Shown: positions 35,501-46,966, numbered from the stretch's first letter. The stretch: 64,000 bases of DNA from Anthopleura xanthogrammica (GCA_964019055.1 OZ025208.1:867501-931500); one strand, 5' to 3'. Notes: generated from the letters alone by a model not told the origin. A program made the numbers and translations.

Positions 35501-37836
35501 ACACGCAACACGCAACACGCAACATGCACCATGCAACATGCAACATGCAACACGCAACACGCAACATGCAACAGGCAACATGCAACATGCAACATGCAAC
35601 ATGCATCCAAGGAACAAGGAATCTCATGATGTATCTGCATATGAGGAGCAAATTGATTTATGGCAAAAATCTACCACAGAGCATGGAGAGATTTGTTTGG
35701 GAGAAGAGCCAGCTGAGTTGATCGCCTTCCCCGAAAGGAATTATGGGTCACTATTTTTGGTTAGCATTTTTCGAGCATTTTCCAAGTATATAAATGTAGA
35801 ATTTTTTCGTTGATTGAATTATGATTCCGCCATGAGTTCGACTAGCGTTTAGGATTAATTTAAAGAAGGAAGAAACTCGTATTTCATAAATTCTCTTGGC
35901 AGAATAATGGGAAATGCTCATCAAAATACGATGACGAATCCTCAATTCTGATTGGTTGACCTTGAGTTTGTTCTGAATGTCAACTCAGCTGGAGGGAGTG
36001 AATGCAATGACTCGAAGATAGTGTTGGCTGGGAACTGAGATATAGCTTTGTCACAACACCTCCCATCCCATTCATCCAGGATTTGCTATATATTTAACAA
36101 TAAACCTTTTTACCGATACGGCGGCCATCTTGAATTCTATTCTTTTAAGTAAGACATTATGGGATGCTGAGGGAGCAATTATTGGAAAATTTATAGTATG
36201 CACAGCTGTCAGGGTGTCGTTTTATATAATCTAACATTATCCAATGAGAAACACATCTAAAAACCAATTGAATTTGCTGGTAGTTGGAGCAATATGTGAA
36301 ACACGAAAGCGTAAAATTATTTGAGAAAGTAACCCCGTTGGCCACTCTATGCTTTATAAATATTTCCACGTTTCCACGTTTGCCCCTGCTAGCATCCCAT
36401 AATCCAAGATGGCTGCTTATCAGTGAGAAAGGTTTTTTAGACCTCTCGCCCTCATGGTCTACGGTCTATGCGCTGCTTTCTTACGACCCATAAAGCATTT
36501 CGATTTGGCTCATTTGCATCAAATTTGAGGGACACTTTGCATAAACACAGTAGTTTTCATGTGCAGTGAAGGATAACAAGCTATTGTATTTATGAAATGT
36601 GCCTCTCAAAGTCGAGAATAAGAAACCAGTGAATCGACTCGTAGACCATGGGGGTAACTGGTCTAATTGTTTTAACAAGTTAGCCGCGAGTTAGCCGCCA
36701 TTGTTTTGACTTTCAATACCAGTACCTTCCGCTACTAATGGTCTAGGATTTGTGATAGACCATTAGGACTTTCTTCGTATTTAAAAAATATCCTAAAAAA
36801 TATCCTATTGAAGTACAATGCACTGCGCACCGAAAACATTCCAATCCACCATTTTTTCGGCAAAATGGCAGTTTTGTAGGTGAAGTTTGGGAATCCAGTT
36901 CCATCGGTCTTGTTATTCAAGCTAGAAGTGTTAGAACCATCAAGATATAATGATAAGAAGTAATTTTATGCTTTTCGTGAGATATCGTGAATGTACGCAA
37001 TGAATCTTAGGTAAATTTCGCATGTAAACAATGATCTAGGCGCGCAGTGCATTGTACTCGAATAGGATTCTTTGAAGCTAATAAAAAGACATTTCGTTAA
37101 AATTAATGCTTAACAATAGTCTCAGTTTTTATGTATCTCTTAAACACATCTAGGAGAGAAACTGTCCAAAATTTGGAGAATTGACAACTGCGTCTCGGAC
37201 GAAGAAGCCTCTGTTGAAGAAAAGACGACATCACCGATTATTGCAGCTGATCCAATTTATCTAACATCAGTATCAGAAGAGCCGAAGCCAGTGCAGCCAG
37301 ATGATGAATCTTTAAAGATTAAACATGGAAAGCCTTTAGAAGATCGTGGAAGTAAATACCAAGCTTACCTTATTGAAATCCATAATCGAAAAGATATGTC
37401 CAAGGCGCTGCGTCAGCTAGGCCTAGGGGACAACACAGATTCTACTAAACCGAAATTGCAGATGTGGGGTTGCAGGATTAACAGAAGTGGGAAAAAGTCT
37501 TGCATCGAAAAGTACGGCAATGGCAGTGAATTCAAAGGCGGACAAAGAATCCTGGAAATTTTGAGAGAGCATAATGTGGAGAATGCGATGGTTGTTGTAA
37601 CGTGTTCTCAAGGAGGAATTCCCCTAGGAAAAGATCGATTTAAAAACTACAGAAGTTGCATAGAAAATTTAGTTCGTGAACATATCAAAGAGGGTGAAAG
37701 TCGTAGTGGAAAACATGGTGGCACCAAGGGGGGTACTAGTAGAGTAAGTAAAAGAAGTGTGGCAAAGTCAGGGCCAAGCAAGATAAAAGGGAAGAAAAAT
37801 GAAAGAAAAACAGCATCAAAGAAGAAAGATAAGTAA
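32533..37836 (+). CDS. Fusion gene C: HEPN (DZIP3 type) + TRADD-N-like + one divergent IMPACT domain, 553 aa
   Basis: Exons: 32533-33118, 33218-33446, 34510-34673 and 37154-37836. Intron phases are the same as in genes A and B at all three junctions, and the total is 554 codons with stop. Residues 1-190: HEPN_DZIP3-type (LTKLLIGGGTTVFRELF, LFDITLLYKLF, DYRNEVYAHVNIMEIS with R136-x5-H142). Residues 197-330: TRADD-N-like (NVFPEGVVLVDVKGRTSTDL, LDEFWERYEKDELKEALKKI, FDVTVEKRDYEEARNYLL). After an acidic linker, one IMPACT-like domain keeps HGKPLEDRGSKYQAYL and GGIPLGKDRFKNYRSC but has EKYGNGSEFKGG instead of DCDDDGE...AGG and TCSQGG instead of TRWYGG. The tail is Lys/Arg-rich and could serve as a nuclear signal or bind RNA. 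Shared intron phases show one ancestor with A and B, followed by inversion, divergence, and gain or loss of IMPACT units. Confidence 0.83.
33469..33930. mobile_element. Long-arm inverted-repeat MITE in intron 2 of gene C
   Basis: Arms of about 165 bp, nearly fully complementary: TTAAAGTGCACCTAACCCCT GATACAATAC on the left, GTATTGTATCAGGGGTTAGG TGCACTTTAA on the right. The inner arm ends at CCGTGACGTCACCCCAGGCTT / AAGCCTGGGGTGACGTCACGG. The loop is about 140 bp. Confidence 0.88.
34029..34278. mobile_element. Second inverted-repeat MITE in intron 2 of gene C
   Basis: Ends AGGGGGAGGTAAATTTGGTA CTCAGGGGG and CCCCCTGAGTACCAAATTTG CCTCCCCCT, with an inner match TATCTTATCAAATCAGCACTAAA / TTTAGTGCTAATTTGATAAGATG. 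It lies next to the preceding MITE. Confidence 0.82.
34818..34863. repeat. Perfect 16-bp hairpin in intron 3 of gene C
   Basis: TGTATCGCGATTCTCC at 34818-34833 is exactly inverted at 34848-34863 around a 14-nt loop. It lies 145 nt after a splice donor and could be a small foldback repeat or a structured intron element. Confidence 0.7.
35316..35605. repeat. 7-bp minisatellite (ATGCAAC)n
   Basis: About 40 copies of ATGCAAC, with ACGCAAC variants toward the 3' end, in intron 3 of gene C. As 7 is not a multiple of three, all frames are open on both strands, giving several spurious frames. Confidence 0.95.
36110..36425. mobile_element. MITE with GGCGGCCATCTTGAATT-type ends in intron 3 of gene C
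   Basis: GCGGCCATCTTGAATTCTAT ... CATTATGGGATGCTGA on the left against TAGCATCCCATAATCCAAGA TGGCTGC on the right. The arms are imperfect. Confidence 0.55.
36790..37075. mobile_element. MITE with AGTACAATGCACTGCGC ends in intron 3 of gene C
   Basis: ATATCCTATTGAAGTACAAT GCACTGCGC at about 36798-36826 is inverted as GCGCAGTGCATTGTACTCGA ATAGGAT at about 37043-37070. About 280 bp, ending 80 nt before exon 4. Confidence 0.65.
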
Positions 37837-39971
37837 ACAATCATACATGAGAGCTTGGACTTTCCTGAGAAACAACTGCTTAAAGGATGATCCACCTCCT
37901 CCATCCCTTCCTCCCTATACACAGAATAGTCCCCTTCACAGTTCCCTTCGCCATCTTGAAAGGTAGCCTTGCCATTGCATCGAAGCGAGACGAACGGTGA
38001 GCTTGCAATGATAGAGACCTTTTTTTAATACCTTGGACATTCATTCACATGTCTGATGCATCAACAACACGAGATAAATACAGGGTGTGCTAGTCATAGC
38101 AAGGGGTTACTCATCTCCGGTCTAGGGCCCGACTAACCTCTCCCTTAGGCTTCGTTCGAGCTGATAAATCAATACATCTAAGTTTCTGTGACGGCTATTA
38201 TGCCAAAAAAAAATTTATTATATGTCTTTTAGAAAAAGAAAAGGGATAAGGCTGTACATGAGCTTGCTTAAACTACAAATTCAAAGTTATATCTGATTTT
38301 TCCTGGTTGAAACGTTGTTGGGCTCCCTGTGGTATCATCTGCACTTTTGGTATAATTCTCAGGAGATTGAAATTCTTTAGTTTTGTCCTCCAAATTAAGC
38401 TGCTTCGATCACATCCAAGGGGTCTTAACCATGGCATTGACTTTTATAGTCCTGCGATGGAAATCTTCTACCACATAACAGCGAGATGACCCTAACTTTC
38501 AGAGAGATTTTTTCGCAAATTAAAGAGGGGGAAATCAGCCACCTGGGATAAGCGCGACTCTCAGCAGATCAGAAAAAAGACAAGGCTGCTACCTTCACGA
38601 TTTTTTATTTAACTGGTGATACCCCAAAGCTTTCATTTGTGTAACTTTTGCTTCAAACTTGTGACAAAATCCTCTGGAACTAGAGTAATGCCACTTGGAG
38701 GTAACATATTTACGAAAATGTCAGTTTTTCTGCTGATCAAAATATCACCTCTCCCAAAGTACAAGGCGATATTTCTCTAAACCGCATTCTTTAAATTTTG
38801 GTCGCATGTGATATTTTGTTCCTTGGCCCAAAAAGAGCGTGTTTACAAAATATTGAGCTTCAAAAAGTATAGCTGTCCTTACGACGAGAGGCTAAAAGCG
38901 GTTTTACTGCTCGGTCGAGACGCTGGGGTATCATGAACTACAGACCACTGAATGATATCAAGTTGAGGCGGAAGTTGCTTAATCATATCAAAACAAGAAA
39001 TTTCTAGCCCTAGATTGCCTTAATGAAGTTTGCTTTTTACTGATTTCGATATTCTTGCTTTTCTTATGCGTGCCTTGGTACAAATAGACTAGTGGTATAT
39101 TGCAAATCCTGATTGGCTAGGATAATATAGATATATTAGTGATAATATAACACCATGGATTAATACAGAAACCAAATCTAAACACGACATTTGTCTAAGG
39201 TGACGAAGTAGTTTTTTCCGACTTCGAGATTTATTTTTCTACTTCAAAAATTCTTCATCGCAACTTTCTAATTCCCTTGTTACTTGAGAGTCATTCTATG
39301 GCATTACTTCTGCTAAATAACTAAGTTTTAGAACTTTTTTATTGTTCTTGAAGTGGTTGGAAAGACGACACGAGAGCGAGCACGTACATCAAGAAAGCTA
39401 AAGGCGCCTGGCCTTGACTTTCCGGAAAAGATAGTTTTTACGTTTCCTCTTCTCACAATGAGCTCACATGACCTCAGGCTTGAAGATCTTTAAATTGAAT
39501 TTCAACTTTCAAATCCAATTGTTATGAGCAGAAGAATTGAGATCCGTAGATGAATTGTGTTGCGCCGGAAACGTTCCAAGTAATGGATTATTTTGTGAGC
39601 ATTAAACAAGGTATATTTTTGACCTCACGAACAATGCCTCGCTTCCATGTGTTACGGAGTTCTGATTTCATAGATAAATACTGACGAATACTGAATCATT
39701 AGGATATTGTAACAAAGTTCCCAGCGCACTGACACTATATTCACAGCCCAGCACTTCGAATTGAGATACATATAAACCTCATCAGACGATCCAATAGTCA
39801 GTGTGTTAGCAATAGATGTACTGATCTAGCATGCCATCACGCCCCCATACACTCCTCCAGTATGATCAGCATTTCGAGAAGCACCAAGCATAAGTCAAGA
39901 ACACGTATCCCAGATTGAATTTATGCGGTATAAAAGAGAGCTTAGGAATATTTGGTGCTAAAGGATCAAGA
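37837..39971. other. Intergenic region between gene C and the Ig pseudogene
   Basis: I see no exon. It holds half of a CAGCTCAATTTGGAGG-family MITE (38353-38426: GGAGATTGAAATTC and TTTTGTCCTCCAAATTAAGC) and otherwise AT-rich DNA. The 3' end is the promoter region of the next gene. Confidence 0.6.
39929..39936 (+). promoter_or_regulatory. TATA box of the Ig-domain gene
   Basis: TATAAAAG lies 43 nt upstream of the ATG of the signal-peptide exon. That spacing suits a short 5' leader starting about 30 nt downstream. Confidence 0.6.
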
Positions 39972-41960
39972 ATGCTTCAACTGCTAGTGGTTTTGAGTTG
40001 GCTTCTCTTCTCCTATGCAGGTAAGTTGAACTCTTGTCGCAAAAAAAGTATATATTATTCCAGTATCAATAACCAGAGTCGATGATACACTCTACAATAG
40101 TTAATTAACCGCGATTGCAAATTGAAGATATTTTTGAATCAATCCTTGCTGCATTAGTAGCGATAGAGAATACTGCAGCATATATCAAAGCATCGTGCAA
40201 AAAGATCTGAGCTCAGTTTTCTCTACAATTTTTTTGTGAATTGCGCGATATTGCTGAACATAAAAATCAATGCATTTTGTTGCACAGCAAAATCGACAAT
40301 CGCGTTGCTTGCGCGAGAAACATTGAAGCACATATCAGAAACGTGAATATCAGTTTTGATCTGATTTATTCAGATCAAGCGCGTCACACTGAGCTTTAAA
40401 ACTCCATATCGACCTCCATATATACTTCAAACTTGTAATCCACGCAGATCTATTTCTTATCCCAGACCACATAATATCGTACACTCGCTCTGAACAAAGA
40501 TTTGATTGCAGGAAACACTACATTTTACTCGATTCCGCTTAGAAAATTTCGGAAATAGTAATTTGACCCAGTAATTACGGTATAACAACTCACCTTTGTA
40601 GAAGAATTGTAAATTTTATTCAGGGTTTATCTTAGAAAGTTGAGGCATGTTAGCTCTGATTTGCGCGCATTGCTTGATGGCAGAATCTTGACGCAGACGT
40701 TAAAAATTACACTTTAATCAAATTTATTGTAGAGCTTGTTTCGAGACAGCGCATTTACAAATGTAATACTTGCGCGATAAACCGAGTAAAATTACGGAAT
40801 TAGCTAAATATTTGGGCGAGGCAATTGACAGATAGGATCGCTGCGCGCAACACGTAGGCGTTGATTACCGTTATCTTTGACTTTTAACTCGAGGGTAGTA
40901 AAAATAGGATTGTAGAAAATTCCAAACACTGAACCAAAAATATAAAGAATGGTGCGCAAATAAACGCTTTTTTTTCTGGCCAGTTTTGCTGTGTTTTCTA
41001 ATTTCAAGAGCTTCAAGCGTAGTTTTACATTCTTGATCGTGTTAAAGGAAAAAGGAACTTGAAAATGCAAAAAGAATGATATTTTTGGCATTGTCTCTGA
41101 ATCAAAGCTGAAGCCTAGTTGAAACGTAGATCTTTTCCTAGCCGAACCTAGTAACATCAAAGAAGACCGCGTTAGTGTCCATTGTTTTTAATACGTTCGG
41201 TTCATGTGAAGTTCGACGTTTGAGCTAGACCTTAGTTCCACACTGACGTACTTGTAGGCATGGAGCTTGGCAACTGCCCCATTACCTTAGGTGATTCTCC
41301 GTTTGCCACACACTTTGGGGAATAATATGGCAATAATCTTTACAGTTGGAAATAAAGAATGTATTGTCTCTATCTTTTTATAGATGTCTCAGCGCATGAT
41401 TATTCAACATGACAGGTCAATGCTGTATTCAAACCACGATACCTCGAGGACAGCTTGACACCCCAGTACCTTAACTGCAGTGTTAAACAAGGAAAAATAG
41501 CCTCCAAGATCACATGGAAGGTACAGGATCAAGTCTTGAAACAAGAATCAGGACCAGTTAAATGGCTGGGGTTAGACTTCCGGACTCCTGTGGGACGTGT
41601 GGAGGACTTGCGCTGTGAAGTGTTGGTGGAAAATACAAAGCACTCTTGTGGGCTCGCGCAGGCAGGTAATGAATCATGAAAAGTAATTGAGATGATTTAC
41701 AAATATTTTACTGTTGACGTTGACACTCCATCGTATCACGTCCCAAGATAAAGCTATACGTAAGTAGATCTTTTGGTGCACCGTGCCGTGCCACAGGGAC
41801 TCCATAACCTTATTTTTCCTGATGAATCTTTAATGAGGGAGAATAAGTTCTAATTTTCCATCATTAGTATTCATCAGGCATGGTCCTTCATATGGGAAGT
41901 TTTTGGGCTAATTTTCTGACGGTATTCAAGTACTCCCTGAAGCAAACCCACAAAGTATAA

Positions 41961-42084
41961 CCCCTTCCAATTTAGTTCGTTCAATTTAGAGGACAAAACA
42001 ATAGGTTCCAATTCTCAGGAGATTGAAATTCTTTTGTTTTGTCCTCCAAATTGAGCTGCTTTGACGTCACGTGCAAGAGGTGTA
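41961..42084. mobile_element. CAGCTCAATTTGGAGGACAAAACA-family hairpin MITE, copy 5
   Basis: In the intron between Ig exons 2 and 3, in reverse orientation: TCAATTTAGAGGACAAAACA ATAGG ... CTCAGGAGATTGAAATTC ... TTTGTCCTCCAAATTGAGCT GCTTTGACGTCACG. Confidence 0.8.
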
Positions 42085-42395
42085 TACGTGGGCAAAGCTT
42101 TGACCATGCCACAGTTATCCCAAAACTTGTTTTCGTTAGCTTTAATCTTTAATCGATATTCAGTATAACTATGTTAGAAGTCGTATATTGAAGGCGCAAT
42201 TTCTTTTTATTCAGACCCTCCTCGCATCACGTCCACAAGACAAGAGTATGAAGCATACGTGGGCACGAGTCTTGTCATACCTTGTCGTGCAACAGGTAGC
42301 CCACAACCTGAAATTACCTGGATAAAAAGAACCGAATCACTCGCCTCACAAGACATATTGGCTATCTTTCAAGATGGCGCAGGGAACTACGAAGG

Positions 42396-42513
42396 GGACG
42401 TCAAAGCAGTTCAATTTGGAGGACAAAACAAAGGAATTTCAATCTCCTGAGAATTGGAAACCTATTGCTTTGTCCTCTAAATTGAGCTGCATTCCCACGT
42501 GCTGCAAGGGATT
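42396..42513. mobile_element. CAGCTCAATTTGGAGGACAAAACA-family hairpin MITE, copy 6, inside an Ig exon
   Basis: GACGTCAAAGCAGTTCAATT TGGAGGACAAAAC begins in frame after the Ig residues GAGNYE and ends ATTGAGCTGCATTCCCACGT GCTGCAAGGG. It adds about 20 foreign codons and a stop, ending the Ig domain before its second cysteine. Confidence 0.82.
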
Positions 42514-43783
42514 ATTAGTGAGTAACAGTCAAAGTAAAACAAAAGAAAACAATGGATATATTGTACTAAACATGTACTTTTCCCTTTTTTATTTAATGTT
42601 CATAGACTACACATTTCGTCGTCCTCCTCGAGTAGTTCCCCTCCACCACGTGATCACTGTTCCTAAAGGTTCCAGAGCTGTACTGGTCTGCTCAGCTAAG
42701 TACACCCCTTGGCGCTACACGGCTCTGTCCTGGGACCACCGTGGTATCAGGATAAAAAACACTGCCAGATACCACATGAAATCACGGTACTCAGAAAGGA
42801 TTGTTAAAAAAAGTACAAGGACCAAATGGTGGATATGGAACTCATTATTAGTCACGTGACCTCTAAAGATGTCGGGATGTATACGTGTGGCGTGGTTACT
42901 CATGTGGGACGTCATAAAAATCACGTGGAGCTAAGGATCAAAGGTGGTTATTAGTTTGTTATATATGTTATCCATCCATCCATCCATCCATCCATCCATC
43001 CATCCATCCATCCATCCATTCATCCATTTCGTTTATTTCATCTGTATAAACACAAAACTAAAAAACTTTATTCATTATTACAGAGTAAACCCACAAGAAC
43101 CAGTCTTACTAAGAGAAGACAATCTTAAAAGTGTGAAGTACTGCAGAGTACTAACTTCCACTCACACACCTTCTTGCTTTTCCATTAAGATTTCAGCATA
43201 TCAGTTTTGTTGCATGTAATGGTTCAGTTTCTCATTATATTCTTCCCATATTATCTTCACTCTTTTATCAAGTGAAGCTAAATTTGTAAGTCTCAAAGTT
43301 TCCACTGAGTGTTCATGCTTGAGTGTTTCAACTTATTTTCAAAAATAACTTTTTACATATATTCGAAGATGTGTTACAATTTCTTTAATTTTATAAATAG
43401 TTATACTCATTGTAGTGTGATGATGGGAAATATTTCTCAATGAAATAATTTAAGAATAAAAATATTTTTTGTGTACATCGCGAATTTGCCTGATAAAATA
43501 CGAGTTTTCTTACTAAAAAGATTAGAAACGTTTCCGTGGCAATCTATCGCTCGCTACATTCTTTAGAATTATAAAGTAACTGTTATAAATATCGCTTTCT
43601 GATTGGTTTTGTGCGCGTGCTTTATGAGAACACACAGCACGCGCGCGTACTTTCTATTTCATAAATATAATAAGCTTAACTTATATAGCTTTGCAGTTTG
43701 CAAGGGTTACTAGAATTACACACAATAATCTTCATCTAGGCTCTTCTAGATCGAATTAGAATTTAGAAGTTGATTTTTGCGAT

Positions 43784-43787
43784 GATG

Positions 43788-43819
<32 letters not shown>

Positions 43820-43966
43820 GGCGATGATGATGATGGTGATGATGATGATGATGGTAATGATGATGATGGTAATGATGATGATGGTGATGAAGATGATGAT
43901 GATGGTGATGATGAGGATGATGATGATGATGATGAAGAAGATGATGATAATGATGATGATGATGAT
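43784..43966. repeat. (GAT)n microsatellite
   Basis: About 180 bp of GAT with GGT, GCG and AAG interruptions. Poly-Met, poly-Ser and poly-His frames here are artefacts. Confidence 0.95.
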
Positions 43967-45159
43967 TCTTTTGCGTAATATGTAGTGTTTGTTGTACTAC
44001 ACATATCTTAACAGCAGGTATTAATGAATTTTCTGTAACGCTTAGTGACTTAGATCTCCCTAAGCTGCACATTGAGATTTGGTCTTCAACAAAATCGAAA
44101 AATCTGAGCGTGCGAGAAAAAATCAGCGTATTTAAGATGCGAAAAAACGAGCAATAATATTGTGCAACTGAGTTGCGCGGCCTGTTTCTATTCTCTGCAA
44201 CATAACATTTGTTTCACGCGGGTTGTTAATACGAGCAACATTCACTCTGCAACTTGCAGCACAACAATGTTTCGCGACAATGAAGTTGCGCGATTTTCTT
44301 GCTGGTACCACCGCACATTTAAAGGTTAAAAAAGTTGTTTCCAACTTTCATCACCAACATTAAGATTATACTGAGGCGCCAGAAAACTATTTTTCGGCGC
44401 TTTTTGAATCGTCGTCTTCAGCTCTGACTTGGGTTATCAACAGAAGAAAAACAACACGCACCGCGGAAAACATTTAGATTATTATCCAGATACATTCTTG
44501 ACCTTCAACGGCTGAAAAACACTCATAAAGCTAGAAGATCACAAGTAGTAAAGTAAGCCGTCTTTGTTTTCTGTCGTCGGCATTTCGTGCACAGTTTTAT
44601 TGACAGAAAGGAATTGTTTACGTAAAGACCTTTGACTTGAAATGTTCGTGAAAAAAATCAACGTGTACATACGAGTTACATCGTGTTATTCTCACTATCA
44701 ATTTTTGTTCTGAACTAGAAATTTTTACCGTCAAAACTGAGATATTCGCGTGATGAAAAAAAAATTAATTTTGCTTTTTCAAATTGCTTTTGATGAAGAA
44801 ACATATCCTAGTCTACAACTCTAGTTTGCTAACGGGTAACGTGCGTGCAGAGGGGGTAAAGGGGTAGCAGAACTGAGCGCGGGTTCCTTGATTACTTCCT
44901 TCATAACAGGAAGACCTCAACAACAACGACAATCTATTTCCTAAATCAATAGCTCATGGGATTTTAATATCCTGAACACTGCAGAAACTGCCGAAAGATG
45001 CCACGATTTTCTTCGCGCTTCCAACACAAGTTTTGTTTTTATTCTGTTCTTTTAGCGCTTCCCTCTCACCAAGGCGACCCGAGTTCGAGCTCCGCTGGGC
45101 TCGGTGTCGTATGTGAGTAGAGTTGTTTGTTGATTCTCTCCTGTGCTTCGAGGGTTTCT

Positions 45160-45265
45160 GCAGGTTCTACGGTTTTTCCTCCCTCCTCAAAAATCAACTT
45201 CTAAATTCCAATTGGAATGCAGTGGAAGAAGAGCCACTCTAGATCTGTGGATTCCACTGTTAATT
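45160..45265 (+). repeat. Direct repeat flanking the palindrome, left copy
   Basis: GGTTTTTCCTCCCTCCTCAA AAATCAACTTCTAAATTCCA ATTGGAATGCAGTGGAAGAA GAGCCACTC ... GTGGATTCCACTGTTAATT. The same sequence, in the same orientation, is at about 54705-54812 beyond the right arm. Confidence 0.8.
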
Positions 45266-46127
45266 CGCATTTTTTATTTATTTTATTATTGTTGCGCTTT
45301 AGTTGGCATTAAGCAAAAGAGAAATCTCCTTAGAATATCGGTCAACACTATCTTAAGATAAAAAAACATTTGCGTTTAAGGTTTCTCTGCAGCATCTTGA
45401 ACGCGCGATTATACCACCAGACCAGATCAAATATACCGCGCATCGCTAATTTTCACTACAACAAAATCTAACATTGCGTCCCCAGAGCAAGAAAAAAGCT
45501 CCAGCGTGTGACGCCGGGTGTTTGGGACAGAGATTCTCATATCACATATCAAGAAAGGCTTTCTCTGCTCGAGGCGAAGAAGCGGCCAGCAACATCATCT
45601 TACTCTTTACATCATTGCCGCATCTGATAGAGCGCGCAAATTATATCAGCATCCTGTTAATAATGATTTCAATTCATTAACGAGCGCGCGCATGTCGCGA
45701 CCTTGCAGTTACTCCGTCCACCACCTTCGAAAATTATCTTTTCCGCGTTAGCACTGACAGAGAGACAGAGAGAGAGTTGTACTATGCTATTGTCATGACG
45801 ACCGCTCGCTCAAACACAGACTTGATCTTGACCACGTCAACAGATCACAGTAATGTTATATTAGCATTCTATATTTGGGATAGTCTGTGTGTAGAGCCAG
45901 AAATAGCTCGATAGTTGGTGTGGTCTGTGTACAGATCATCTTTATAACCGTAGCTCGCACTTGCAAGTTTTTTTCCCAACGGGGCACGGAGACAGCAAGC
46001 CGTCTGCGCGCAGGTTGTCTGTGATAGTATTTTATCTACCGCTGTTTTTATTATACAAGTTCTTGCTGTTTTTCTTATGTCAAACATCGAATCTTTTATT
46101 TTTGCACTTTCATCCACAACTTTCAAT

Positions 46128-46410
46128 CAGTTGAGTTTGTTTGATGTGTTGTTCTCTCCCTTGCCACGAGGGTTTTTCTCCAGGTTCTCTGGTTTTCCTC
46201 CCTCCATAAAAATCAACATGTGAGTTGAGTTTGTTTGATGTGTTGTTCTCTCCCTTGCCACGAGGGTTTTTTCTCCAGGTTCTCTGGTTTTCCTCCCTCC
46301 ATAAAAACCAACATGTGAGTTGAGGTAGTTTGATGTGTTGTTCTCTCCCTTTCCACGAGGGTTTTTCTCCAGGTTCTCTGGTTATCCTCCCTCCATAAAA
46401 ATCGACTCTC
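46128..46410. repeat. Three tandem units of about 96 bp (left arm)
   Basis: Units read GTTTGATGTGTTGTTCTCTC CC, CACGAGGGTTTTTCTCCAGG TTCTCTGG, TTTTCCTCCCTCCATAAAAA. Mirrored at about 52980-53262. Related single copies flank the palindrome on both sides. Confidence 0.85.
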
Positions 46411-46906
46411 GTATGTATTGTAAATATGAAATCACCACAGATCAAATCTAAAAAAAAAAAATTCTTTTCCAAAGACTAGCCTCTTGTACAAACTTTATTT
46501 CAGAATAATTGATCTATCACTGAACATGGGTCCATATTTCAAGACTTTTACTTAACTAACGTCTTAACAAACGTCTTAAATACTATAATAGCAACAAATA
46601 TATAAGTTATACTGTTGAATACCTGTAATACAGCCTAGATATGTTATTGTATTATTGTATTATTATAATTTAACTTTTATTGTAGGTCATGCTATAAATT
46701 TTTACTTAAATATCAGTAGAGTTGATAACTTACAGACTTAAATCGAAAAATTTTCCACGTTCTGAAAATATTTGTTTAAATAAGTGCACAATACTGGTTT
46801 GAAAGAAGCGCTTTTACCTCAAGTTTGCTTAGATTATCTTTGTGTATAATTTGTGTAAGTAATCGGCTATAAATTTCAAATCATGAATATCTCTCTCTCT
46901 TTGAAA

Positions 46907-46912
46907 TTTATT
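46907..46912 (-). terminator. Poly(A) signal AATAAA of the left palindrome gene
   Basis: Mirror image of the signal at 52478-52483, 55 nt past the stop codon. Confidence 0.6.
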
Positions 46913-46966
46913 GGAAAAATACTTTTAAAAGTTCGAGCTGTAGTTCTTCAAATTAGGTCTCAAATC

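Larger units (their letters stand above)
39972..42943 (+). pseudogene. Secreted/membrane immunoglobulin-domain gene with three disablements
   Basis: Exon 1 (39972-40020) encodes a signal peptide, MLQLLVVLSWLLFSYA, and ends in phase 1. Exon 2 (41384-41665) and exon 4 (42606-42943) have good splice sites in the same phase. Exon 3 starts at 42215. Exons 2-4 resemble successive Ig domains: LNCSV...ITWKVQD; GTSLVIPCRATGSPQPEITW; and RAVLVCSAK...ALSWDHRG ending SKDVGMYTCGVVTHVG. Three faults are visible: an in-frame TGA at 41410-41412 in exon 2; a MITE at 42396-42513 that cuts exon 3 before its second cysteine; and a one-base loss in the A-run near 42806-42813 that shifts exon 4. No transmembrane or kinase part is seen downstream. 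It is called a pseudogene, but an allele-specific or alternatively spliced gene is possible. Confidence 0.7.
42944..45284. other. Intergenic region before the palindrome
   Basis: Contains a (TCCA)n run (42972-43029), a (GAT)n array (43784-43966), a stretch near 44150-44320 of the 'GCGCAACAA' repeat family also seen at 60450-61080, and a 105-bp direct-repeat copy at 45160-45265. No exon recognised. Confidence 0.6.

Noticed and set aside
35154..35813. Cys/Met/His-rich frames up to 185 codons
   Set aside because: Generated by the 7-bp minisatellite, which leaves all six frames open.
45869..46472. Frames of 85 and 120 codons within the palindrome arm
   Set aside because: They lie over the 96-bp tandem repeats and downstream of the poly(A) signal; no splice context or family resemblance.
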